From contig VWZL01000203.1 of assembly GCA_013396915.1 (NCBI GenBank), forward strand, positions 822,886-886,885: a DNA stretch of 64,000 nt. The letters run 5' to 3'. The position numbers were made by a program, and so were the translations under genes. Source of the stretch: Stercorarius parasiticus (Eukaryota; Chordata; Aves; Charadriiformes; Stercorariidae). The notes under the pieces are model-generated. The model made no database searches. It was not told where the DNA came from and worked only from the letters and a program-made list of their open reading frames with translations. Below are positions 43,701 to 55,700 of the stretch, one piece after another. Positions within the stretch are counted from its first letter, which is position 1. Every line of letters begins with the position of its first letter.

Positions 43701-46700
43701 ATCTGGAATTTCTCAGGTACTGAGGAGTCCAGCTGGGGTAGCAGCTGCCAGGCAGCCAAAAATCCTGGACACATAAATCATCGTACATGCAGAATGCATG
43801 CAGAGTGACACTAAGCAGGCTTTGTTGAAGCCATCTGGGCACACACAGTACGTTTGACACCTACAGAGTGTGTTGGACGAGTTGCGCAGCATGTGCTGTG
43901 CGAGTGCCCGCTTGCACACGCTCAGCATATCCTGAGCATGTTAGATTCACCACGCTGCTCAGATTTCTGTCTGTGAAGAAAATCTGGGACCCTTGTTTTT
44001 TTAATGTCAAGCATTGATGGATACGTTAACGCTTGGTTCTCGGGGAGCTCTCCACATCAAGAACGGGCTCTGATCAAAGAACAAGGTAAATAGCAAATAG
44101 CAAATTCTCTTGCTGTTCTTGCAAGTTACAACTCTCGTGATGCAGAACTCAGTGTAATGTCTAAGGGCAGTATACAACACTTCCGTAGGGTGAAACACTT
44201 GCACGTAAAGTAACAAAAGGAATTGAAAGACCACGTCATACCTGTTGTATCATTCCTGAAGACTAGGAATAAGAAAGCGTTTAAAGGTAACCAGCTTTTA
44301 AATAGAGGACGGTCCTAAATTGACTGGCTGAGTGCACAACAATGGATTGCTCTCAACATCAGAAGAAGGCTGAGCAGCCTCAGTGGTATCAAGTTTGATG
44401 AAATTGTGAATGTAGTTCAAGGAGGCAGCTTTAGAGACTGGTGAACTATATTGCAATATATTTCACAGTGTAAGTGATATTAGTTGTCTATTTAAAACAA
44501 TTACTACTATATCTAATGCTTGTTGCCCTTTATAAACTAAAACAATAAAGCCAAATGTGAAAATCTTTTCAGAATTTTCTTTTCAATCCTTACACAAGTA
44601 GAACTCAAACTGACCTCAGCTAGAGTTTTTCTTGAGTGAGGATTTCAAGATTTCAAGTTCCATGGATGTTAAAGGTCTCTGCTGAGAACAGCAATTTATA
44701 CTAAGCTACCTGAAGAATGAAACACTGGGGAATGATATTATTGAGTTATCTGTTCATTAAATCTGCATACTGAATTCATTTATTTATGAGTTGTTTGCAT
44801 CTCATTTGAACCAGATTTGCCTGTGGAATGTAACCTTTCTTGAAGTTTCTCAATCCCTTTTTCAACACAATCTTGCCATTTTTCTTCTGGACTAGTCATT
44901 TCCAGTAAAATTCACTGAGGACATATATCAGATATAAGTCTGCGTAAGTACTTGATATTTTCTGGAATTAAACTAGAACAGTGAATTATACTAATCAGCA
45001 GCTATGAAGTCTCAATGTTTATTTCCATAAAAGAACAAGTATCTCAGAATATTACACTGAAGAATGGAATGCATTTCGAAGCACAGTAATTTCTCCCTTA
45101 TTATAGCCTCACTTCATTCATGGCTGAAACAACGTCCAGTAAGCTAATGTTTCTAACTCAGAACATTTATATTAATATAAAATCAATAGATAATACTACC
45201 AATAGTACTGAGCTTTAAGAAAGCAACACATTGATTTTGATGAATTTTCTTTCTTTCTTTCTTTTTTCATATAGCAAATCATCACAGCATTTTCATTTCA
45301 TTTAGGTGCCATGTAAAGCATGGAATTTTTCTTCAACAGAAGAATTCTGTCCTTCCTGAGTACATATACTTCTTCAGCAAATGTTTGAAAAATGCCTTTT
45401 GCTCATGCGTGACTTCCCTCAATTCTTTCAGTCCATATAATCGTGACCTAATATATGGGTAACATTCCTAATATCATCCTTGGGATTCTAGTTCTTAACT
45501 GATTCTCCTTTTTCAAAGTAATTTATTGCCTGCATGTGAAGCTAAAACAACGTAGCCAACAGAATGCTCTCAGACTGCCCCTGCCTGAAAACCATCACTT
45601 CATCTTATTTCATTTCTTATCTATGCAAAAAGGTTGCTATCGGTTCCCTTCATAAAGTTGCGCAGGTATAAAGAAAAGCCTTGCGCAAAATTTTCTTACT
45701 TTGGGGGTTTAAAAGTAGGTCTGCTTGGCTTATCTCCAGGGGAGGTAGACTGACCATAACAAAATAATTTTTTATGTATATGTACATAGAGTCTTGGACA
45801 TTGAGAATAAGGTGATTATAGATTCAGGTTTTACATTATTTAGGTTCTGATTAGTTTTTACATCTAACTTTGCATTCACAGAAATAACAGTGTGAGGTAC
45901 AAGAGAGTGAATCAGAATCAATATTATCCTTGAGCACTGCTACGTCTTGTCCTCACTCTCCTCCAGTCCTCACCATTTCAGCATAGCACTCCATTAACTC
46001 TGATACATAAGGTTAATTATTTGGATAATTTGCAAGCAAATTAAATGAAGACTCTTCAGTAATCTTGCTTTACAATACTAGGACATGCTCTCCCTGAAGA
46101 TTATGATTGGCTTTGGTATCCTATGATCTTGTGCGCTAAAATCAAAGCTTGAAATGAGGCAGAGCAGTGCAACATCTCAGCATTCCTGTGGGTATAGCTG
46201 CATCATCAACATCATGTGCACATAATCCACCCACCTACCCTTTTTCATTCTGAGAGTGCTTGTTTCCTCACATAGTTATTACTCCCACATGAGTCTGCCC
46301 TTCCTCTCCCAGCTTCAATCATAATGTTAGCTGATTTCTGGACACACTAAAAACAACAGCTGCTTCCCTCTGGGCATTAAATACCATTTAGTGTGCTTTT
46401 TTTCCTTTAGGAAAACCTAAACCTAATAGTAGTATAAATACTCCAGAATAGACAGACATTTATAAAGATGAACTGGAAATCTTTACTAATCTTAAATGCA
46501 TCTAACACGTAGCACAGTCTTGTATATAGGCAACTTTTTTAGTAACTAAATTCTGAATGAATATAGCAGTTTAATTTACACTGAAAACAGTATTTTTAAT
46601 CCCCCAACTCTAATTTGCTGTGTGATCAATGTGGTAGCTGTGGGCCTTTTTTTTGTTCTTTAATGCTTTGCATTAAACTTTTGCATTAAAGTCTACATCT

Positions 46701-49700
46701 GTAGATGTAGACTTTTTACTGTCAGAATCCTTTAACGCAGAATGTTCTTGGTAATGGTGTAAAACTACCTTGTTGGTAACAGTGTCCTAGAAATAAAACT
46801 CCCACTAACCCTGATAAGGAGAGAAGTGTTGACTTCAGAGGTTTTATCTTTGTTTCTCACCATCCAGCTGTATTTTAACACACAATAAATTAAATTAATT
46901 TTCTCCAACTTGAATTTGTTTTGCCTGTGATGGTAATTGGTAAGTGATCTCCCCATTTTTTATCTTGACCCATGAGCTTTTTCTTCTTACTTTCTCAACC
47001 TGTTCTGCTGAGGAAGAGGAGTGAGAGAGCGGCTGGATAGGCACCTTGCAGCCAGCCAAGGTTGACCCATCACAATGTGCTAGGCGCAATCACTCAATTT
47101 TTTGCATGAAGAAATTCTATACCTTCACTTTTCTGAAACAAAATACTTGGCTTCAGCATCAAATTTTCTTCACCAAGTCTTTTTCAGTAATGCCAAAAGG
47201 ATCTATAGTTCTTGTTAGAGACCCTAAGCCTTTGGAAATGATGCAACAGAAAAACTCTTGCAGCGGCACAGCATGTTTTTTCCACAAGAAAATAAACCTT
47301 TTTTGAAATACACATTTTAAAAGTTCTTAATGTTGGACTAGAAAGGAGAAAATTTACTTGTATGGCAGTGCTGGCCCACTTTCAACTTCTCCTACGCTGG
47401 TTACAGAGTTCTCATTAGTTCTCTGACCTTTCAGTTATTTCTTTCCAGTTCTACTCATGTTGGTTTTCTGTATTTGTCTTTCAAAGTCTAGTCCTTGGGT
47501 ACATTCTCCAGTCATAGGTCAACAATTCTGAATAGTTCACTCAAACCAATCCAGACAAATCTATATGTTCAAAATCCATACTTTGTTTCTCTACTTTTTG
47601 TGGTGTCTTTATGCAGTATATTGACTTTCAAAAAGAAGTGCCCTTCAATGCTTGCACCAAAGCCCTCTGCTCCTTTATTTTTGCCTATACAGAAGTTTGT
47701 GTGATGATGCAGTAAGCAGGATCACTAAAATGACCTGGCTTAGAAACATTTCCCTCTTCTTCTTTTCTTTTTTTTTTTAAGTATCAGAAAAAGACAATTT
47801 TCATCCGTCAATAAAAGTCACCTTCTTATTTCTAGGAGGTCATTGTGAAAAGTAAGCATTATGAAAAATCTAAGACATAAGTATTATTTTCCATAAAAAT
47901 AATTTAAAAATCTCTGCATTCTCTGCAGTGCTGTTAAACATAAAAGAAGACAGAATCCAGGAATATGTGATACAGTAGCAAAGAGGCATACTAGCCACAA
48001 TGCCTCATTTCTGATATTATAGTCACTCCACGCAAGCTCCAGCTCCCATCTAGACATTGTTTTCCTTAATCTTTTTATGCAAGCAGTAACACCAGCAAAA
48101 GTCTACCAAGAAAATCTTACTGCAAATTTCTTTTTCCAGTCCTAACTTCCTGATGTTTTTGAAATGCTAGTGTAATTGAGAAGTGGTTGGAGTATTTTGT
48201 GTACTTTTTACTGCAAAACACTAATATTTCCAAAGTCAGAACGAAAGGGTATTTATGACTTAAAAGTTATAGCCAACTGCTGTCACTATCTCAAAATATA
48301 ATCAGAGTGCATGAAATGGGCTCTACGGCCTCTGTGGTGCATAGTTTTATACTATTAAGTGTAGCTTGGAAAAAACAGAAACTGATATTGATGGGATCTG
48401 TTCCTCATTGTGCACAACAAGGCAGCCAGGAATGCTTAAGGAAACCGAAACAACAATAAAAGTAAATTAAAGATCTAGTTGCAGGCCGCAGATGACTTTT
48501 ATTTCTCCTACCACATTTTCAGTAAAAATTTGGCAGGTTAGTAACTTTACTGAGCATCTTTAATGGTCTTCTGGGTATGTATGCTATGATGAGACAGACT
48601 TAACTGAAAAATTGCTTCAGGCTGCTAAACTATATAAACTAGTGTAATTGCATTGGCTAAGCTGAATAAGCTAGAAAGTGTCATACTGGATGCAAAGATT
48701 TAATAATTGTTAGAGAGGTGCTAATAGGCGTATTTATTAACAACTATGATCAAAAGAAGGCTGGATAGGAGAAAAGGATAGATGAATATAATATAGTATT
48801 TATATTAACCAGAGTGCTAATTTTCACATGCTGCATAAAGTTACACAGAAAGAATTAAAGGAAGGACTGTGAAATATGATCACTCTCAAGCCTCAGACAT
48901 TAGTGTTTAAAAACCATCCAGAAAGTAGTGTACATCTGCATAATCTGCATAGATCAGCATAGGGAAACCTATAAAAGGATACAACATGGATGGAATCTCT
49001 TGCTTATGCAGTAGCAATCCAGTATGAACTAAATGAAAAGACCATTTTTTCATTTTACTACCAAAATAAAAAAAATGGAGAGTAACAAAATTAATTTTCA
49101 ATTTGACAATCCTTTACTTGTAACTGCACTTTATATACCAAAACAAAACTAAAATGAGTAATTTTGTGCATTTTTTCTTATAACTATGGAGACATTTCTA
49201 GTTTGATTCTTAAAGGAGCTTTTCAATATTCATGTGGACTACAAGCTATTACAATTTCCTAAAAGAGGCATATAAGCATTGTCAAGTTCAGCACAATACT
49301 ACTGACTTGGTATACAGCTGCTTGTTTTGTTCAAGGGATCAGTTTGGTTTTTTAGGTTACATATACATATGAATATGCACTCAGATTTTTGCATCATTCC
49401 TGTTCCCCAAATATACTTCACTGTTTCACTTCTAACACTGAAGAACTTAATGAAAAACAAATTTTAAAACAAATGCTTTTATTTGCAGCAAAATCCATAC
49501 TCTACTGCATTATAGCTATTAGAAGTTTTGCCTAACTTACTGGGGAAAAACCCACAGCAATTCAGTCCAAACCAAGGATTTCTTTTAGATTTTGCTGGGA
49601 TCCATGGAAACAGTCTTGAGAGGCTACATCTACATTGTTTTGTTACATTATTTCTGAGAGCTGCCACAGCAAACTCCTGCAAGTCTCAAAGGACTTATAG

Positions 49701-52700
49701 ACCACCCAAGTCTTGTCCCAACATGACACTACAACTGGTACCTTCAGGACTGGCATGTGTCCCACCACGTCTTGTACTGTCTCCCACACCCTCCAAACAG
49801 TTGTTCTCCCCCTATGACATTTGCAACACATATAAGGTGTATATAAGGCTTCTGTCTTCAAGCATCAGTCACAGCCTCAGGCACTGAGAAAGATGTGCTT
49901 GCGGGTGGCTGCTTGTGGCTAGTGTTCACTATGCCTGCTCCAAAATGGATTTCAACTTCAGCAAGGAAAGAAGTTTGACACTCAGTGCTGACTTTGGCTC
50001 TACCTCATTGAGGCCAAGAAATCTCTTGGGCTTATCACAGAGGAGTAAATCTAGGAGACAGAAGTAAATCAGGACAATGTGGACTTCAGCAGAGAAAAAA
50101 AGGTTGTATCCTCGTGTGATAGCTCATGTTCACACCTGTGCACACCACAGCCCAAAAGCTGCAGGCATTATTTACGTTGGAGATGCTTCCTGTTACTTGG
50201 AAAATAACATGCATTGTCCTCCACAGTATGTTTAACTTGCTTTTCCAAGTTTACCAGGGGGAAAAGCTGACTTGGCAGGATTTAAGTGAGCTTGTATGGA
50301 TGCTGGAGAGATCCATAGTTGCAAGGTAGATATTGAAATTCTACTTGCATGGGCCAATCTGTGGATATCCATGCACAAGTTCTGTACTGACATTTATGTT
50401 CTGGCCAGCCTGAAGGAGACAAATGAGCCTACTGAGAGAAGGCAAGTTGATTCAAGTGTCGTGTCTTCTAGAAATAACCCAGTGTTCAGAACACTGCTGC
50501 AGCACGGCTCAGCACCTGATGTCTCTGGTTCTGGATACCTTGCAAACATCCTTTGTGCTGTGGTTTGAAAACACAGTGCCAACCAACATGACTGAGGCTT
50601 TCCTCATAGCTGACATAACTTTAAATATACTGCATAATATCTCTGAGGGACTTGTGGTGTATCCAAAGGTGATTGGGAGGGGAATCTGGCAGTAACTACC
50701 ATTTATGACCACAGAGAATATAATCATGGCTAGGGTGAAAGTACAGAGCACTTGTCAGGAGTGCCATGAGATTTTTGTCCTTTCCCAGAAGTCAGCTGCT
50801 GTTATAAGACAAGAAGTGATAATGACTTCATTGTCCATGGCTGTGCTGGTGCCATCCAAAGAGGAAGGACACAGAAACTGGACCTGGATGCCACATTACC
50901 TTTAAATATAGTCCCTCACAGCCTGTATCTGGAAGATGGAAGAGACTTGGTTCACCTGAATGTGTGCATATAGGAGGACACGGACCTGATCTCCAAGGAC
51001 TCTAGGGATGGAGGACAAAACTATATTTCACATCTGACAGAAAGCCTGGATAGCCAATTTTTAGGAAAGAAGCCACAGGCTTGGAATCAATAAAACTCAG
51101 AAATCAAAGGCTGCTAGGAGGATCGGATAAGACCTGGCTTGGGGTTGACTGTATCTATAGGTGATTTTTGGCTTTGAACAATCTGAAAATGGAGCCATGC
51201 ATATCCTGTTGTGGCCCTAAAGCAAAAAATGACAAACCCCCCCACCAAGCTGAGGCACTCCTCAAAATTGCTCTAATTAATCTGTACAAAGGAAGTGCAG
51301 AGGGGCAATTCAACAATGAAAACTTCTTTTATCAGAAGCTATATAAATGTATAAACAAATACACTCCTTAATCCATAGATATCACAATTTTAAATTACGG
51401 GTTTGGATCCTTTTATCCCAAAATAAAAATCAGAAAATCCAATGTTAATACCTTATATTCTCCTTTTGATAAATTTCAGATATCCTGTCAAGTAAAGAAG
51501 GGAGCTGTTTTTCACATTATGGTATTTGAAATAATCAAAGCTGGTACATAAAATGATTACTGCTGTCATCAGGTAACAATTTACCTGATTGTAAATTTTA
51601 GTAATGCATTGACTCTTTTCTTTTAGAAACTAGAACATCTTCCCACATCCTCTGAGTACTGTGATTTCATCAGGTAAAAATGAAGCTAAAATGTACTCAC
51701 TTATTTTATTTCTCACTTCATTTAATTTTTCTCCAAGGCATTTTGCTTCAGCAAACCTGTCAATGCAAGCATAATGATACAGAGTTATTCTAAAGAACAA
51801 CTAGTTAAACTAGCTGTTCACAATAGAATACAGAATTACTGAGGACTACTTTTTGATTTCTAAGTAGACCTAGTTGGAAATAATTTACCATCAGAAAAGA
51901 TTGCCTGGTCTAAAAAAACCCATTTCTGAAAGAAACCCATGCAACAAATAGGTTTACTAGACATACAAAACAAATTTATTTGACTAAGTTTTAAAAATTA
52001 CGTTATTTCAATTCTAACAATTGTATTCTATTAAATATTAATATTACACTACAATATTAATTTTAATATGCTACATAACTTGCAATGTTTTAACATACAG
52101 CTATAAAAAAGTAAAAGAAAAAAATCCAAGCAAAATCAAAACAAAATGTTTGAAAGCCTTAGAACTTCTGCTCACCAAGAATTTTCAAATTGCAGTCTGT
52201 AATTTGCATATTGCTGACAATTAGTGTTTATGTTGTGTGAAAACGTACATCCCAGTCACTAAGAAACCTCTCAAACAGAAATATAAGCGTGACAAAACTA
52301 AATTATTCTGTTCTTCTACAGATAGTCCTTATGTGAAGTCTTTCAGATGGTATTCAGCTACTGCTCAAATACTGATACAAGCCAAAGCTAGCCACATGAA
52401 GATATGCAAATAGCAAGCAAGAGGCAGGCTGAGATGGATGGAAACAAATCAATGAATCAGACTTTGGAAACTCCCTTTTTGTAGTATGCAAATAGCTTGA
52501 CTTCATATCAAAAATGGAAATGAGGTTTTTTTAAAAGGTGAAATTCCCACCACGTATGTTTCTAAATTAATTCAATGACCACTTCCTCATTATATTCAAA
52601 TAATCAAATCTTCGCAGGATATGTAAAATAGTCTAATGATCAGAAATGTCTTTTTTAGCTTGCAACACGGTGTTGCAGTTATGCCCGCTTCAGTGCTATT

Positions 52701-55700
52701 AAACACCCTGCTCACTACTGTATGCCTTGCTCCTTAGGAAATGTGTCATATCTAAGTACATCCTTAAAAATCAGCTGCCTACAGAACCTTACAAATTCAC
52801 TTATATTCTCTACATTCCCTACAGTCTGCTAGAACCTGATGCCTTCTCCTTTCGTGCTTTTTTTCTGTCAGTTTTCTGATCTTTACAGCAGTTGCTGTCA
52901 TAATTATTCTCTTACACTTATTTAACGCAGTACTATATAAAACTGTTTAGGAAAAAGAAGTGGCATATATATCAGGCTTTCAAAAGCCATCTGTATTCTG
53001 CTGTAAAAATAATAACAGCCAATTCAATGTATAATGGCAAAGTCTGAAGAGTCACAGAAAACTGAGGCTTGTTCAAGGAAATATCCATTGTAATAGTTCA
53101 AATAGTAATAGTTTAAAACGCAGAAGGATGATTTGTTGCATTTTTGTTGCCTATTTGTTGTAGGACGTTAGGCTTGACATGAAATTCTGAATTGTTACGT
53201 GGATGTGTACAAGTTGAACCTTGCTGAATGTGGAGGCAGAACTGTAATACTTAATTGTTAAGCCAGCCTTCAGCTGGTCGGGAAGAGTCTTGGTCTAGCC
53301 AAAGTAACAGAGAAAATCCAAATTGTATTTCTGTCTAACTCAAAAAATGGAGTCAAGAAACACAACTTTCCCCTGGGAAGATGGGGTTTGGAAAACTGCC
53401 CCTTCTCAATTAGTCCATTTCCCTGTAAAACTGGAACAAGTTAGAATTTCAGGTGCCCGCATTCTTATCTGCTTACAAACATTTACTTTCAAGGCTGAAT
53501 TCAACATGGCTAAATGGCTGAAGCTGGCAGGTTCCTCAGCACCTACTGTTTCTTACATAAAGAAGGCAGAAGCCTTTGAAGCATCTGTGAGATGTTTATA
53601 TAAGCTTTTTCCACTCGTGCTGACCCAAGCAGGCCTTGAAGATTATGTAAAGATCCAAGGGAAACACCCCAAAGCACCTCTCTCTTTCTTTCCCTCACCT
53701 ACCATGAGCCAAGTATTAAGTTCATCAATTACTTAGTAATTCCTGAGGCAAATCTCCAGTTGGCTATTGACTGATTCATGTTCACAGAGACATTTAGCTG
53801 GACAAGTTGAAGCCAGCTATCTATTCAGCCCTTATTCATAGGTTACTGCCAACAGTTGAATGGGCCATGCATCTGTTTCTCAAACACCACAGTTTATAAA
53901 CTGGCACAATAACATAAACTGAAATTTGGCATTAGTTTATGATAGCCCAACAAATTCCATCTGTGACTATGAATCATAGTCAAACAAAATAAAACAGATA
54001 AAGACATAAGATTTGACTCTAATATTGAAAGGGAAAGGGCTATTTTAATAAAAAAGTGATATTATCTAGCATAAAGCTGATATTGCTACAAATAGTGATG
54101 ATTGAACAATTACATTGTTAGCTGAAAAGAGTTCATGTGTATCTTACATGGAGACCACTCCATAGAAAGGCTGAATACTCCAAATCGTGGCTTCTATTAA
54201 CTACAAGATAAATATTCCATGATGAAATCCCAAAGTGAATTTAGCCACTAATTTTAGTGGAACAAGCATTTTTCACTCTTTGAAAGCAAATGCCAGTAAT
54301 TAAAAGGTAAACATTTTGAAGAACAAATCTCTAACTCATAATGTAAATAAAGACAAACCCAAAGGCTGTCTAATGAGAGAATGGAGACATTTAGTGAATT
54401 ACATGAACATTCACTCATTTTTAATCATTAGAAATTACAACAAGTGATCTAAGTGAAACTCATCCTTTCCATGAAACTCATCCATAGGTACTGAAAAAAC
54501 AAATTAGCTGCTAGCCAGCTGAAACACAGAAAGCAAGGAAAGAAGAGAGTGGAAAAAATAGTGGAGAACAACAAAATGGAAAAAATTAATGGAGAACAAC
54601 AAAATGGAATCTAGATTTACGTATCTGTAAGCTCACTAGAATTTTACTACTGGAAATATTGACTGGAATGGGATTTAAAAGCTTTTTGCAGTATGCAATA
54701 TTACATTGGAGTGGCTCAGCTAGGAAGATTTCTTGGTAGTATATTTCATGAAAAAACAAGATGCATTTTTCTCCTCCTCAGAGAAACAATGCTAAGAGAA
54801 CATGGCTGCATTGAGAAACAGGATATTATTAAGTTCTCTGGAAGTCAAGTAAAGGAAGTCCAAATTGCAGAAATCTGATTCTGTCTGGGCATAAACACAG
54901 ATTTTTTTTTAAGGAGGGCAGCAGTTACTAATATAAGAAGAAAAATGAAAAAGAATTGCTTTGTATTAACTGCAAAATAGCTGTAGAAAATCACCTTTTC
55001 TATCTTACAAAGCCACTTCCCATAGGCAACTCTCCTTATATGATAGCTTGGATCAATTGTCTTTCACTTGAACAGTAAGCCAGTGAATGAGGTTCAGAGA
55101 GAAATTATCCTTAACTATATGTTTCCCCACCTTTTAAATCCAGAGAGGGTACTGAGTTACAGTACTGGGCTACTGCCCATATAAAGAGCTCTGAAGTAGT
55201 ATGTGAAAAGTTTTATGTTAAAAACAGTATTTCTTTTATATATGTATAAAAATNNNNNNNNNNNNNNNNNNNNNNNNNNNNNNNNNNNNNNNNNNNNNNN
55301 NNNNNNNNNNNNNNNNNNNNNNNNNNNNNNNNNNNNNNNNNNNNNNNNNNNNNNNNNNNNNNNNNNNNNNNNNNNNNNNNNNNNNNNNNNNNNNNNNNNN
55401 NNNNNNNNNNNNNNNNNNNNNNNNNNNNNNNNNNATATTTTATATATATATTTAAACGAGAGAAGTGCTTTTCAGTTTTTGAATTAATCAACCGATTACA
55501 TTTGATAATTTGTACACAGGTAGTTATACAGAAAAAAAAGTATATTGTATATGTATGACTATGTATATTCACTTCTATATGAGTAAGTTCACAACCCAAG
55601 CAACAGTTGCAACCTTCACAGTGAAACTTCCAACTAGGCTCACTGACAGTTCACCATTCAATTAATATCAAAATGATGTAATTAGCAAACGAAGAAAATC

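Larger units (their letters stand above)
30297..51700 (-). other. Largest KIF6 intron in the window (21.4 kb)
   Basis: Contains a probable old CR1 (30655-30960), a solo LTR (32381-33512), a CR1 and LTR side by side (35870-36562), a CpG-rich patch (43440-44300), a 28-nt palindrome (46688-46715), an LTR 3' fragment (46838-47074) and an ADSL processed pseudogene (about 49888-50835). Long frames at 33682-34107, 34765-35172 and 37822-38229 have no recognisable domain. The stretches 37000-43400 and 47100-49880 hold nothing I can name. Confidence 0.65.

Noticed and set aside
49825..49850. TATA-like sequence just upstream of the ADSL retrocopy as a promoter
   Set aside because: The copy is disabled, and isolated TATA-like strings are common in AT-rich introns.
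55203..55599. Open frames spanning the N gap on both strands
   Set aside because: They are open only because unknown bases were translated as X.
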